A stretch of DNA of 64,000 nucleotides from G051903925 sp051903925 (GTDB lineage: Bacteria > Pseudomonadota > Alphaproteobacteria > Zavarziniales > Zavarziniaceae): contig NZ_CP173678.1 of assembly GCF_051903925.1 (NCBI RefSeq), forward strand, positions 4,588,001 through 4,652,000, given 5' to 3'. A program made the position numbers and the translations under genes. Positions within the stretch are counted from its first letter, which is position 1. Every line of letters starts with the position of its first letter. This document shows, piece by piece, positions 24,769 to 32,633 of the stretch. The notes beneath the pieces are model-generated. The model searched no databases and had not been told where the DNA came from. It worked only from the letters and a program-made list of their open reading frames with translations.

Positions 24769-25812
24769 TCACATCCCGGGCAGGTCCAGGCGATAGGCCC
24801 GCATCGCCGCCCCATGGAACAGCGACGCCTTCTCCTCGGCGGTGAAGCCGGCCGCGATTTTCTTGAACGCGTTCCACAGCACGCCATAGCTGCAGGACAG
24901 CTTGTCGACGGGGAAGTTGCTCTCGAACATGCAGCGTTCGGGGCCAAAGGCGTCGATCGTGTGCAGGTAATAGTCCCGCGTCGCCGCCACCAGCTCGTCC
25001 GACGTGGGCGGCATGTCCCGCTTGTGCCAGCCGAAGCCGTTCACCGCCATGTTGAGGCCGCCCAGCTTGGCATAGACGTTGGGGAGCTTGCCCAGTTCGG
25101 CGATGTCGCGCTTCCACTCCTCGAAGATCTCGCTGCGGCGGCCCTCATAGGGGCCGATGCCCAGCGGCCCGCCGAAATGGTCGTGGATCATGGTGACGCC
25201 CGGAAAGGCGCGCGCCAGCTCGATGAACGCCTTGATCTGCGGGTGGAAGTGCCAGGCATCGAAGGACAGGCCCAGGCGTTCCATCTCGGTCATGCCCGCC
25301 CGGAACGGGGCCGAGGCATAGAGGTCGGCCGGCGGGTTGGTGTGCGAGTTGTGCACCTCCGGCGAGGGGTCGTTGCCCGCCGCATGGCGAATGCCGCGGA
25401 AACGGTCGGGGGCCGCCCGGATGTGCGCCTCCAGCACCTCGGCCACGGCACTGCCCATTGACAGGTCGGCGCGGGAGACGATGCCGGCATGGGCGCGGAT
25501 CGGGCCATAGAGGCCGCTGGCCGACATCGCGGCGACGCCGTTGCAGAACTCCGTCTCGCCCACGAATGCCAGGTGCTCCGGCCCATCGGCACGGTACATG
25601 CTGGTGCATTCGACGAACACGGTCGCCACTACCCGGTGGCCGGATCCGGTATCGGCCAGCAGCTCGTCCAGCAGGTAGCGGCTGCCCGGCAAATCCCACA
25701 GGTGATGATGCGGGTCGACGATGGGAAGGTCGGGCTCCAGCGCCGCCTCCTGCACCTTGTCCAGCCAGGCCTGATCGATCCCCACCAGTTCCCCCTTCTC
25801 GTTGAGCGCCAT
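24769..25812 (-). CDS. Amidohydrolase family 2 protein
   Basis: A 347-residue TIM-barrel metal hydrolase or decarboxylase of the amidohydrolase-2 group. PIVDPHHHLWDLPGSRYLL (residues about 30-48) gives the first metal His pair. VFVECTSMYRADGP, HFHPQIKAF, MIHDHFGGPLGI and MFESNFPVDK follow in the family order, the Asp of the last two being replaced or shifted. Relatives open lactones or decarboxylate aromatic acids. The ATG at 25812 follows GGGAGGATAC; upstream codons run into the spacer. It is divergent from the P450 gene, so both may share control. Confidence 0.88.
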   Translation of the reverse strand: MALNEKGELVGIDQAWLDKVQEAALEPDLPIVDPHHHLWDLPGSRYLLDELLADTGSGHRVVATVFVECTSMYRADGPEHLAFVGETEFCNGVAAMSASGLYGPIRAHAGIVSRADLSMGSAVAEVLEAHIRAAPDRFRGIRHAAGNDPSPEVHNSHTNPPADLYASAPFRAGMTEMERLGLSFDAWHFHPQIKAFIELARAFPGVTMIHDHFGGPLGIGPYEGRRSEIFEEWKRDIAELGKLPNVYAKLGGLNMAVNGFGWHKRDMPPTSDELVAATRDYYLHTIDAFGPERCMFESNFPVDKLSCSYGVLWNAFKKIAAGFTAEEKASLFHGAAMRAYRLDLPGM

Positions 25813-25975
25813 CGTATCCTCCCGTGCGCCGGCGTCCTGGTGCGCGGGCGGCGGCGTCACGATGGGCCATGCACCCCCGCCGGGTCAAAGCCGCGATGGC
25901 GCGATGGCGCTTGACCTCAAGGCCAGCGCGGGCATCCTGAACGGCGTTAGAAAAAGAACACGGTCGGAGGATGCC

Positions 25976-27238
25976 ATGCCGGGCGACACCACACTCGCGG
26001 ACCTCGAAGGCGCTGCAACCCTCGATCCCTGGAAGCTGCCGCTCGACCAGCTCGACCCCAGCGAGGGCACGCTGTGGCAGCGCGGCCTGCTCTATGAGTA
26101 CTTCAAGCGCCTGCGGAGGGAGGATCCCGTCCACTGGTCGCCCACGGGTCCGTCGGGTGGCTACTGGTCCGTCACGAAGTTCAACGACATCGTCGCGGTG
26201 GACAGCAACCACCAGGTCTTCTCCTCGGACAAGAACATCGCCGTGGGCGACGCGCCGGACGATTTCCGGCCGACCAGCTTCATCACCTCCGACCCGCCCA
26301 AGCACGACTGGCAGAGGAAGGCGGTGCAGCCCGCCATCGCCCCCACCCGCCTGGCCGAGGTTGAGGACCTGATCCGCAGCCGCACCGCCGCGGTCCTTGA
26401 CACCCTGCCGGTGGGCGAGACGTTCGACTGGGTCGACCGCGTCTCGGTCGAGCTGACGACGCAGATGCTGGCGACGATGTTCGACTTCCCGTGGGAGGAC
26501 CGGCGCCTGCTGCCCTACTGGTCCGACATGGCGACCGCGTCCGAGGCGATGGGCAACACCGTCATCTCGCCGGCGGAGCGCCAGCGGGTGCTGATGGAAT
26601 CGCTCGCCTACATGACCAGGCTCTGGCACGAGCGGGCGGCCAGGCCGCCGCAGTTCGACTTCCTCTCCCTGCTCGCCCACGACCCGAAGACCAAGGACAT
26701 GGTGAACCAGCCCTGGGACTTCCTGGGCAACCTGATGCTGCTGATCGTGGGCGGCAACGACACCACGCGCAATTCGATGACGGGCAGCGTGCTGTGCTTC
26801 GACGCCTTTCCCGGCGAGTGGGAGAAGGTGCGCGCCGACCGCTCCCTGATCCCCAACATGGTGTCCGAGATCATCCGCATGCAGTCGCCCGTCGCCCATA
26901 TGCGCCGCACCGCGACCGAGGATACCGAGATCGGGGGCAAGCACATCGCCAAGGGCGACCGCGTCGTGATGTGGTACTGCTCCGGCAACCGCGACGACGA
27001 GGTGATCGAGAACCCGGACACCTTCATCGCCGACCGCCCGCGCGCGCGGCATCACCTGTCCTTCGGCTTCGGCATCCACCGCTGCATGGGCAACCGCATC
27101 GCCGAGATGCAGCTCAGGATCCTGTGGGAGGAGGCGTTTGCCCGCTTCTCCCGGATCGAGGTGATGGGCGAGGCGGAGAAGGCGATGAGCAACTTCATCC
27201 TGGGCTATACCCGCCTGCCCGTCCGCCTCCACCGCTGA
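25976..27238 (+). CDS. Cytochrome P450 monooxygenase
   Basis: A 420-residue soluble bacterial P450. The heme-Cys loop reads FGFGIHRCMGNR near residues 362-374, the I-helix contains GGNDTTRNS, and the ExxR motif is EIIRMQS. No membrane anchor is present. The family resembles the bacterial P450s acting on fatty acids, terpenes or steroids (CYP125/CYP142 or CYP124-like in general layout), but the exact one is uncertain. The start is well supported: GGAGG lies five bases before the ATG at 25976. Its neighbours (amidohydrolase, SDRs, acyl-CoA synthetase) suggest a hydrocarbon or steroid-like degradation role. No ferredoxin gene is adjacent. Confidence 0.93.
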   Translation: MPGDTTLADLEGAATLDPWKLPLDQLDPSEGTLWQRGLLYEYFKRLRREDPVHWSPTGPSGGYWSVTKFNDIVAVDSNHQVFSSDKNIAVGDAPDDFRPTSFITSDPPKHDWQRKAVQPAIAPTRLAEVEDLIRSRTAAVLDTLPVGETFDWVDRVSVELTTQMLATMFDFPWEDRRLLPYWSDMATASEAMGNTVISPAERQRVLMESLAYMTRLWHERAARPPQFDFLSLLAHDPKTKDMVNQPWDFLGNLMLLIVGGNDTTRNSMTGSVLCFDAFPGEWEKVRADRSLIPNMVSEIIRMQSPVAHMRRTATEDTEIGGKHIAKGDRVVMWYCSGNRDDEVIENPDTFIADRPRARHHLSFGFGIHRCMGNRIAEMQLRILWEEAFARFSRIEVMGEAEKAMSNFILGYTRLPVRLHR

Positions 27239-27331
27239 CGGGCGGCGGCGCCTGCTCCCTCCCCCGTGCGAAGCCATGGGGAAGGGTCGGGGTGGGGGCT
27301 GGCCGCCAATGGTCCCGTCGATGCTGTCGCC

Positions 27332-28375
27332 TCAGCCCTGAAGTTCGGTGAGGCGGCGGAGTGCGACGTTGTCGGTGAGGACGGGGTGGTCGGGCGGCAT
27401 GTCGCCGGCGGCGACGCGGACCAGCAAATGGCGCAGCATCAGGACCGCGGTGCGCAGGGCGGCGTGGTGGCGGAACCACGCGGCGTCGCGCACGGTGCGG
27501 CCGCTCAGGTCCTGGTAGAGGCGGATCGCGTCGGCCTCGTCGCGGAAGCCGGGCAGCGGGCGGCCGCGGGCCCGCATGCGGTTCATCTCCAGGAACCAGA
27601 ACAGGTCGAACTCGGGCGGGCCCAGGGTCGCCAGTTCCCAGTCCAGCAGGGCGGCGATGCGGAAGTCGCGCACCACCATGTTGGCCGGCCGCGCATCGCC
27701 CCACAGCAGGCCCCTGTCGGTGAAGTCGGGCAGATGCTCCCGTGCCCAGGCAAAGCCGCGGTCCAGGACCGGCTGGGGCTGCGCGCCCCGGCCCCATTGG
27801 AACAGGTCGTGCAGCCAGGCGACTTCCCGCGCCAGCGCGGTCGCTCCGGCCGTGGTGCGGGCCAGGCGGTCCAGGCCCAGCCCGGCGACATCGACGGCGT
27901 GCAGGCTGGCCAGGGCTGCGATGCACTCGTCATGGAACAGGCGCTGCTCCGCCTCGCTGGCGTCGAACAGCCAGCCCGCCTCCATGAAGCTGGGGCGGTC
28001 GTCGGCCGGGACCTGCCCCGCCACCCGCGCCATCACGTAGGCCGGACGGCCCAGGACCGTGCCGCCCCAGTCCTCCCCCACGATCTCCGGCACCGGCGGC
28101 CAGTCGAGCTGACCGATCCCCGTCATGCAGGCATGTTCGCGGGTCAGGTCGTAGTCGCGGAACATGGAGGCGTGCTGGGGGGCGATCTTGAGCACCAGCT
28201 CGCGGGCGGCGCCGTCATGGCGCGCGGTCAGGAACACCGTCTCGTTCGACCAGCCGCCACCCGACGGCGTGCCCAGGTCGGTCAGGCGCACGGCCGGCCA
28301 GCCCAGGCGGTCCGCCAGCCAGGCCTCGAACGCCGGCTCCCCCGCGGCCAGCCGCTGTCGCAGGGGCTGCGTCAT
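27332..28375 (-). CDS. APH-type phosphotransferase family protein
   Basis: A 347-residue protein of the aminoglycoside phosphotransferase/choline kinase-like fold. The catalytic-loop motif appears as LLWGDARPANMVV, with Trp in place of the usual His of HGD but the Asp and Asn retained. The metal Asp in LLDWELATLGP corresponds to the second motif. ELVLKIAP gives the ATP-binding Lys strand. Close relatives are the ACAD10/11-like kinases linked to acyl-CoA dehydrogenation, which suits the surrounding lipid catabolism genes. The ATG at 28375 overlaps the stop of the upstream gene by one base, implying translational coupling. Actual substrate unknown. Confidence 0.8.
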   Translation of the reverse strand: MTQPLRQRLAAGEPAFEAWLADRLGWPAVRLTDLGTPSGGGWSNETVFLTARHDGAARELVLKIAPQHASMFRDYDLTREHACMTGIGQLDWPPVPEIVGEDWGGTVLGRPAYVMARVAGQVPADDRPSFMEAGWLFDASEAEQRLFHDECIAALASLHAVDVAGLGLDRLARTTAGATALAREVAWLHDLFQWGRGAQPQPVLDRGFAWAREHLPDFTDRGLLWGDARPANMVVRDFRIAALLDWELATLGPPEFDLFWFLEMNRMRARGRPLPGFRDEADAIRLYQDLSGRTVRDAAWFRHHAALRTAVLMLRHLLVRVAAGDMPPDHPVLTDNVALRRLTELQG

Positions 28376-28797
28376 CAGGTGGGCGCCCGCTCCATGGCCT
28401 CGATCGGGCTGGGTTGCCACAGGCCGGCGGCCTCCCGGCTGTTCCAGATCTCGACGATCTGGCCGTCGCGCACGCGAAAGATCTCGATCCCCGCCAGCTG
28501 ATAGGTCTTGCCGTTGGTCTGCGTGGTCCAGCCGTTCCAGGCGATCACCACCTTGTCCCCCTCGCAGACCGTCACCTCGTTGTCGAAGCGGATTTCGGGG
28601 CAGAGGTCGAGCAGGTCGGACAGGCGCTTCATCGACTGCTCGTGGTTCAGCTTGTCGACGGCACCCGGCTTGTGGCGCCAGGTCTCGGGCGCGATCAGCT
28701 CGCGCACCAGGCTCAGGTCCCGCTTGTTGTAGAGCTGGTAGATATAGGTATCGACCACCTCGCGCGGGGTGCGCACCTTTGCTTGTGCCGTCGTCAT
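28375..28797 (-). CDS. SnoaL-like polyketide cyclase family protein
   Basis: A 140-residue NTF2-fold protein of the SnoaL group. It has the long first helix (REVVDTYIYQLYNKRDLSLVREL), then IAPETWRHKPG and the strands CEGDKVVIAWNGWTTQTNG and GIEIFRVRDGQIVEIWNSRE. Those last residues are a hallmark of SnoaL-like proteins. The ATG at 28797 follows a GGAGGAGAC site; the coding frame continues upstream into a repeat and was not used. Stop and next start overlap as TGATG, so it forms an operon with the phosphotransferase gene. Reaction unknown, perhaps ring closure or hydration. Confidence 0.83.
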   Translation of the reverse strand: MTTAQAKVRTPREVVDTYIYQLYNKRDLSLVRELIAPETWRHKPGAVDKLNHEQSMKRLSDLLDLCPEIRFDNEVTVCEGDKVVIAWNGWTTQTNGKTYQLAGIEIFRVRDGQIVEIWNSREAAGLWQPSPIEAMERAPT

Positions 28798-28829
28798 TGC
28801 TGTCTCCTCCGACCTCAGCGTTGCGACAG

Positions 28830-28932
28830 ATGCTTCGAGACGGCCGCCTGCGGCGACCTCCTCAGCATGACGCCGTTGTTTTTCCTGCACGCGTCATCCT
28901 GAGGAGGGCCTGGAAGGCCCGTCTCGAAGGAT
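28830..28932. repeat. Palindromic intergenic repeat, family 1 copy A
   Basis: About 100 bp with outer arms CTTCGAGACGG and CCGTCTCGAAGG and inner arms CTCCTCAGCATGACGC and GCGTCATCCTGAGGAG around a central AT-rich loop. The element is almost a complete palindrome and lies between two same-strand genes. Similar copies occur at 37869-37980, 39024-39132 and 51346-51463. Confidence 0.85.
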
Positions 28933-28953
28933 GGTGGCGCGACATGCCCGCCC

Positions 28954-29742
28954 TCACTCCGCCATCAGGCGCAACAGGTTGGGCTGGCCCGTGTGGGCGG
29001 TGACGCCGCCATCGGCCGCCAGGATGCAGCCCGTCACGTAGGACGCCGCGTCCGACGCCAGGAAGGCGACGACGTTTGCCATCTCGGACGGGCTGCCCGG
29101 ACGGCCCATGGGGATGTTGTCGTGCCAGAGCGGCTCCAGCCCCTGCATGTCCTTGATCCCCGCGGTCAGCGGCGTCGCGATCAGGCCGGGGCACAGGGCG
29201 TTGACGCGGATGCCTTCGCGCGCGTGGTCGATCGCCAGGCTGCGCGTGTAGTTGATGCAGCCCGCCTTGGCCGCGTTGTAGGCGGTGAAGCCATAGTCGC
29301 CGCCCATGCCCGAAATGGAGGCCGTGTTGACGATGGCGCCGCCGCCTTGGCTCCGCATATGGGGAATGGCGGCGCGGCAGGCATAGAACACGGCGTGCAG
29401 GTTCACGGCCACGACCTGCTCCCACACAGCGGGGTCGAGGTCGGGTGTGGTCGCCAGGCCCGCGCCGATGCCCGCATTGTTGAACAGGATGTCGATCCGG
29501 CCGAACGTGTCGACGCAACGCTGGACCAGCGCCTCCACCGCCGCGCGGTCGGTCACGTCAACCTGCTGGAAGGCGACCTTGTCCGCGCCGTGCTTCGCCA
29601 CCATCGCCTGGCCCAGTTCGGCGTTCAGGTCGCCGATCAGGACGCGCGCACCTTCGGCGACAAAGACCTCGACCGTGGCAGCACCAATGCCCGAGGCGCC
29701 GCCGGTGACGAGCGCCACCTTGTTCGTGAAACGCGGACCCAT
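28954..29742 (-). CDS. Short-chain dehydrogenase/reductase
   Basis: A 262-residue classical SDR. The Rossmann site TGGASGIGAATV (residues 14-25), the NNAG element in LFNNAGIGAG, the Ser in SISGMGG and the catalytic YNAAK motif are all present. Asp39 in IGDLNAELG after the second strand suggests NAD preference. The C-terminal VTGCILAADGG is the usual family end. The ATG at 29742 follows a GGGAGGAGC site. It lies downstream of another SDR gene on the same strand, separated by 33 bases. Substrate is an alcohol or ketone not specified by sequence. Confidence 0.92.
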   Translation of the reverse strand: MGPRFTNKVALVTGGASGIGAATVEVFVAEGARVLIGDLNAELGQAMVAKHGADKVAFQQVDVTDRAAVEALVQRCVDTFGRIDILFNNAGIGAGLATTPDLDPAVWEQVVAVNLHAVFYACRAAIPHMRSQGGGAIVNTASISGMGGDYGFTAYNAAKAGCINYTRSLAIDHAREGIRVNALCPGLIATPLTAGIKDMQGLEPLWHDNIPMGRPGSPSEMANVVAFLASDAASYVTGCILAADGGVTAHTGQPNLLRLMAE

Positions 29743-29775
29743 CTGCTGCTCCTCCCTTGTTCTGGTGGGCGCAGA

Positions 29776-30693
29776 CTAGATCGTATCGCCGGCAAAAACC
29801 TCGTTCGTCGTCTCGAGCGTGTAGAGATGCGGGCGGATCGTCGGCAGGAAGCGGTTGGCCAGCGTCTCCTGCGTCCAGCCGCGTGCGTCGTGCAGGGTGC
29901 GGATGGGGCGCGACTGGCTCATGATCGAGATCTCGTTGCCGCGCACGGCGAAGATCTGGCCCGTCACCTCGCGTCCCGCATCGCTGCCCAGGAAGACGAC
30001 GAAGGGGGCGATGCGGCCCGCCGTCATTTCCTTCGTCGCCTGCTGGAATTCCGGGCTGTCGGCGCCGGGGATGGAGGCGACCATGCGCGTCATGGCAAAG
30101 GGGGCGATGCAGTTGGAGCGGATGCCGGCCCGTGCCATGTCGGTTGCGATCGAGCGCGACAGGCCGACAATGCCCAGCTTCGCCGCCGCATAATTCGCCT
30201 GGCCCAGGTTGCCGACCAGCCCTGCGGTCGAGGTGATGTGCACGAAGGCGCCCGAGCCCTGTTCCTTGAACACCTGGGCTGCCGCGCGGCTGACGTTGAA
30301 CGAGCCGTAGAGGTGCACCTTCACCACCGCGTCGAAGTCGGCGAAGGACATCTTCCAGAACATGCGGTCGCGCAGGATGCCGGCATTGTTCACGACCAGG
30401 TCCAGGCGGCCGAAGGCGTCCATGGCGGTCCGGACGATCGCCTCGGCCGCCCCAGGTTCGGCGACCGAATTGCCGTCGGCGACGGCCTGGCCGCCCGCCG
30501 CCTTGATCTCGTTCACCACTTCCTGGGCCGGCGTCTCGGTCGAGGTGCCGCCGTCCAGTGCGCCGCCCAGGTCGTTGACGACGACGGCCGCACCGGCGGC
30601 AGCGCTGGCCAGCGCGATTTCCCGCCCGATGCCGCGCCCGGCGCCGGTGACCAGGACCACCTTGCCCGCCAGGGCCTGCTCGTTTGTTGCCAT
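29776..30693 (-). CDS. MFE-2-type SDR (3-hydroxyacyl-CoA dehydrogenase-like)
   Basis: A 305-residue SDR of the peroxisomal multifunctional enzyme type 2 / HSD17B4 group. TGAGRGIGREIALASAAAGAAVVVNDLGG (start of the chain) has the characteristic ending VVNDLGG. The long loop GGTSTETPAQEVVNEIKAAG and the catalytic YAAAK in NYAAAKLGIVGLS are also typical. The C-terminal extension beyond 280 residues is characteristic too. Enzymes of this kind oxidise (3R)-hydroxyacyl-CoA or steroid side-chain intermediates. The ATG at 30693 follows GGGGGAGGC. It precedes the second SDR on the same strand, and the divergent acyl-CoA synthetase gene lies across a 323-base spacer. Confidence 0.9.
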   Translation of the reverse strand: MATNEQALAGKVVLVTGAGRGIGREIALASAAAGAAVVVNDLGGALDGGTSTETPAQEVVNEIKAAGGQAVADGNSVAEPGAAEAIVRTAMDAFGRLDLVVNNAGILRDRMFWKMSFADFDAVVKVHLYGSFNVSRAAAQVFKEQGSGAFVHITSTAGLVGNLGQANYAAAKLGIVGLSRSIATDMARAGIRSNCIAPFAMTRMVASIPGADSPEFQQATKEMTAGRIAPFVVFLGSDAGREVTGQIFAVRGNEISIMSQSRPIRTLHDARGWTQETLANRFLPTIRPHLYTLETTNEVFAGDTI

Positions 30694-31016
30694 CGGTCCT
30701 GCCTCCCCCTGCTGCTGATGCGGCGCGCACCCTAATCCAGGTTCAAGTTAGAAATCAATCGGAGGCGATGGGTGCGACCGGGGCTCCCTCTCCCGCGCAG
30801 GGCGTGGGAGAGGGCGGGGGTGGGGGCAGGACGCAACGGCTCGGGCCGGGGATTCCATCCGGCGGCAGGACACCGCCCCCACCCTGCCCTCCCCCATCCC
30901 TGCGGGACGGGGGAGGGTTCATCACGCCCCGAACGATGTTCGGATTGAAAGCTAATATCGCTTAGAATACCGTTCGGGCCAGCCGGCGGGACGACCGGCG
31001 CGAGGGGGGACGCAGC
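30694..31016. other. Intergenic region with hairpins and a palindrome
   Basis: No gene is supported. CCCTCTCCC (30786-30794) pairs with GGGAGAGGG (30806-30814), and CCCTCCCCC (30887-30895) pairs with GGGGGAGGG (30909-30917). A related stretch occurs at about 27256-27300, so these look like a dispersed hairpin element. The palindrome at 30929-30943 is described separately. Confidence 0.5.
30929..30943. promoter_or_regulatory. Palindrome upstream of acyl-CoA synthetase gene
   Basis: CCGAACGATGTTCGG is a perfect 6-3-6 inverted repeat in the spacer before the acyl-CoA synthetase start; a further half-site GTTCGG lies at 30972-30977. The spacing and AT-rich surroundings suit an operator. The regulator is unknown. 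Confidence 0.5.
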
Positions 31017-32591
31017 ATGGACGGGATGGCGCAGGAGCTTTCGGCAATCCGCAGCGTGGCCGACATCGCCCGCCATCATGCGCAGCGGCGCCCCGATGCC
31101 CTGGCCATGGCGTTCGAGGGGAGGCACACGACCTATGCCGCGCTGGACCGCCGGTCGTCCCAGGTGGCGAATGGCCTGGCCGCGCTGGGCGTGGGCCCGC
31201 AGGACCGCGTCGCCTGGCTGGACAAGAATTCCGACCGCTTCTTCGAGGCCTATCTGGGCATGGCCAAGGCGGGTGCCGTCATGGTCAGCATCAACTGGCG
31301 CCTGGCGGTGCCGGAAATCGCCTTCATCCTGCGCGATTGCGGCGCGAAGGCGCTCGTCATCGGCCACGACTTCGCAGGCCTGGTGCCCCAGCTGCGGGAG
31401 CAGGCGGCGGACCTGGCCCATGTCCTGGTCCTGGGCGGGGCGGACGACACCTATGAGGCCTGGGTCGCGGCGCAGGAGGCGACCGACCCGCAGCGGGCGG
31501 TTGAGGCGGACGACGTGGTGATCCAGATCTACACCTCCGGCACCACGGGGCATCCAAAGGGGGCGATGCTGAGCCATCGCAACGTGATGGCGGGCCTGGC
31601 CTATGTCGCGAAGGGGCCAATCGGGCCGTGGGGGCCGGGCGACGTGAACCTGTCCCCCCTGCCCCAGTTCCATATCGGCGGCATCGGCTGGGGCCTCAAC
31701 GCCCTGTTCGCCGGGGCGACGAACGTGATCCTGCGCGAGATCGACCCCAGGCGCATCCTGGACACGTTCGGGGAGTACCGCGTGACCAAGGCGGGCTTCG
31801 TCCCCGCCGTCATGCTGATGCTGCTGAACCATCCCGACTGCGCGAAAACCGACTTTGGGGCGCTGGACCTGATCGGCTATGGCGCCTCCCCCATTCCGCT
31901 GGAGCTGCTGCGCCGCTCGGTCGAGACGTTCGGCTGCGGCTTCATCCAGCTCTATGGCCTGACGGAGACGACGGGCCCGGCCGTCGCCCTCCTGCCCCAG
32001 GATCACGACACGAGCGGCAGCCCCCGCATGCGCTCGGCCGGCAAGCCGCTGCCCGGCGTCCGGTTGCGCATCCTGGACGGCGCCGGCCGCGACGTGGGCG
32101 TGGGCCAGGTGGGGGAGATCGTGCTGCGCGGCGACGTGGTCATGACGGGCTACTGGAACCTGCCCCAGGCCAACGCCAGCGCCATCCGCGACGGCTGGTT
32201 CCACACCGGCGATGCCGGCTACGTCGATGCGGAGGGCTACGTCTACATCCACGACCGGGTGAAGGACATGATCGTGACGGGGGGCGAAAACGTCTACCCG
32301 GCCGAGGTCGAAAGCGCCCTGTTCGGCCACCCCGCCATCGCCGACGTCGCCGTGATCGGCGTCCCCGACGAGCGCTGGGGCGAAGCCGTCAAGGCCGTCG
32401 TCGTCCTCAAGCCCGGCGCTGCGGCCACCGCCGAGGACCTGATCGCCCACGCCCGCCAGAACCTCGCCGGCTTCAAATGCCCAAAGACGGTGGATTTCGT
32501 GGACGTCCTGCCGCGGAACCCGTCGGGCAAGCTGCTGAAGCGCGAGCTAAGGGCGCCGTACTGGGAGGGGCGGGAGCGGATGGTGAATTGA
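31017..32591 (+). CDS. AMP-forming acyl-CoA synthetase
   Basis: A 524-residue enzyme of the ANL superfamily that activates a carboxylic acid with ATP and CoA. The P-loop-like motif YTSGTTGHPKGAML (residues about 169-182), the adenylate site YGLTETTG (318-325) and the hinge/C-terminal motif DRVKDMIVTGGENVYPAEVE are all intact. The Lys of PSGKLLKREL, which is needed for adenylation, is also present. The start ATG at 31017 follows AGGGGGG. Divergent SDR genes and the P450 nearby place it in a long-chain, aromatic or steroid acid degradation block. The acid used cannot be inferred. Confidence 0.93.
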   Translation: MDGMAQELSAIRSVADIARHHAQRRPDALAMAFEGRHTTYAALDRRSSQVANGLAALGVGPQDRVAWLDKNSDRFFEAYLGMAKAGAVMVSINWRLAVPEIAFILRDCGAKALVIGHDFAGLVPQLREQAADLAHVLVLGGADDTYEAWVAAQEATDPQRAVEADDVVIQIYTSGTTGHPKGAMLSHRNVMAGLAYVAKGPIGPWGPGDVNLSPLPQFHIGGIGWGLNALFAGATNVILREIDPRRILDTFGEYRVTKAGFVPAVMLMLLNHPDCAKTDFGALDLIGYGASPIPLELLRRSVETFGCGFIQLYGLTETTGPAVALLPQDHDTSGSPRMRSAGKPLPGVRLRILDGAGRDVGVGQVGEIVLRGDVVMTGYWNLPQANASAIRDGWFHTGDAGYVDAEGYVYIHDRVKDMIVTGGENVYPAEVESALFGHPAIADVAVIGVPDERWGEAVKAVVVLKPGAAATAEDLIAHARQNLAGFKCPKTVDFVDVLPRNPSGKLLKRELRAPYWEGRERMVN

Positions 32592-32602
32592 GGATGCATC
32601 GA

Positions 32603-32617
32603 CACCTTTTGAAGGTG
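32603..32617. terminator. Short hairpin at the end of the acyl-CoA synthetase gene
   Basis: CACCTT pairs with AAGGTG around a TTG loop, immediately after the acyl-CoA synthetase stop and before the convergent island gene. It may terminate both transcripts. Confidence 0.4.
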
Positions 32618-32633
32618 CCACCAATATTTCGAA

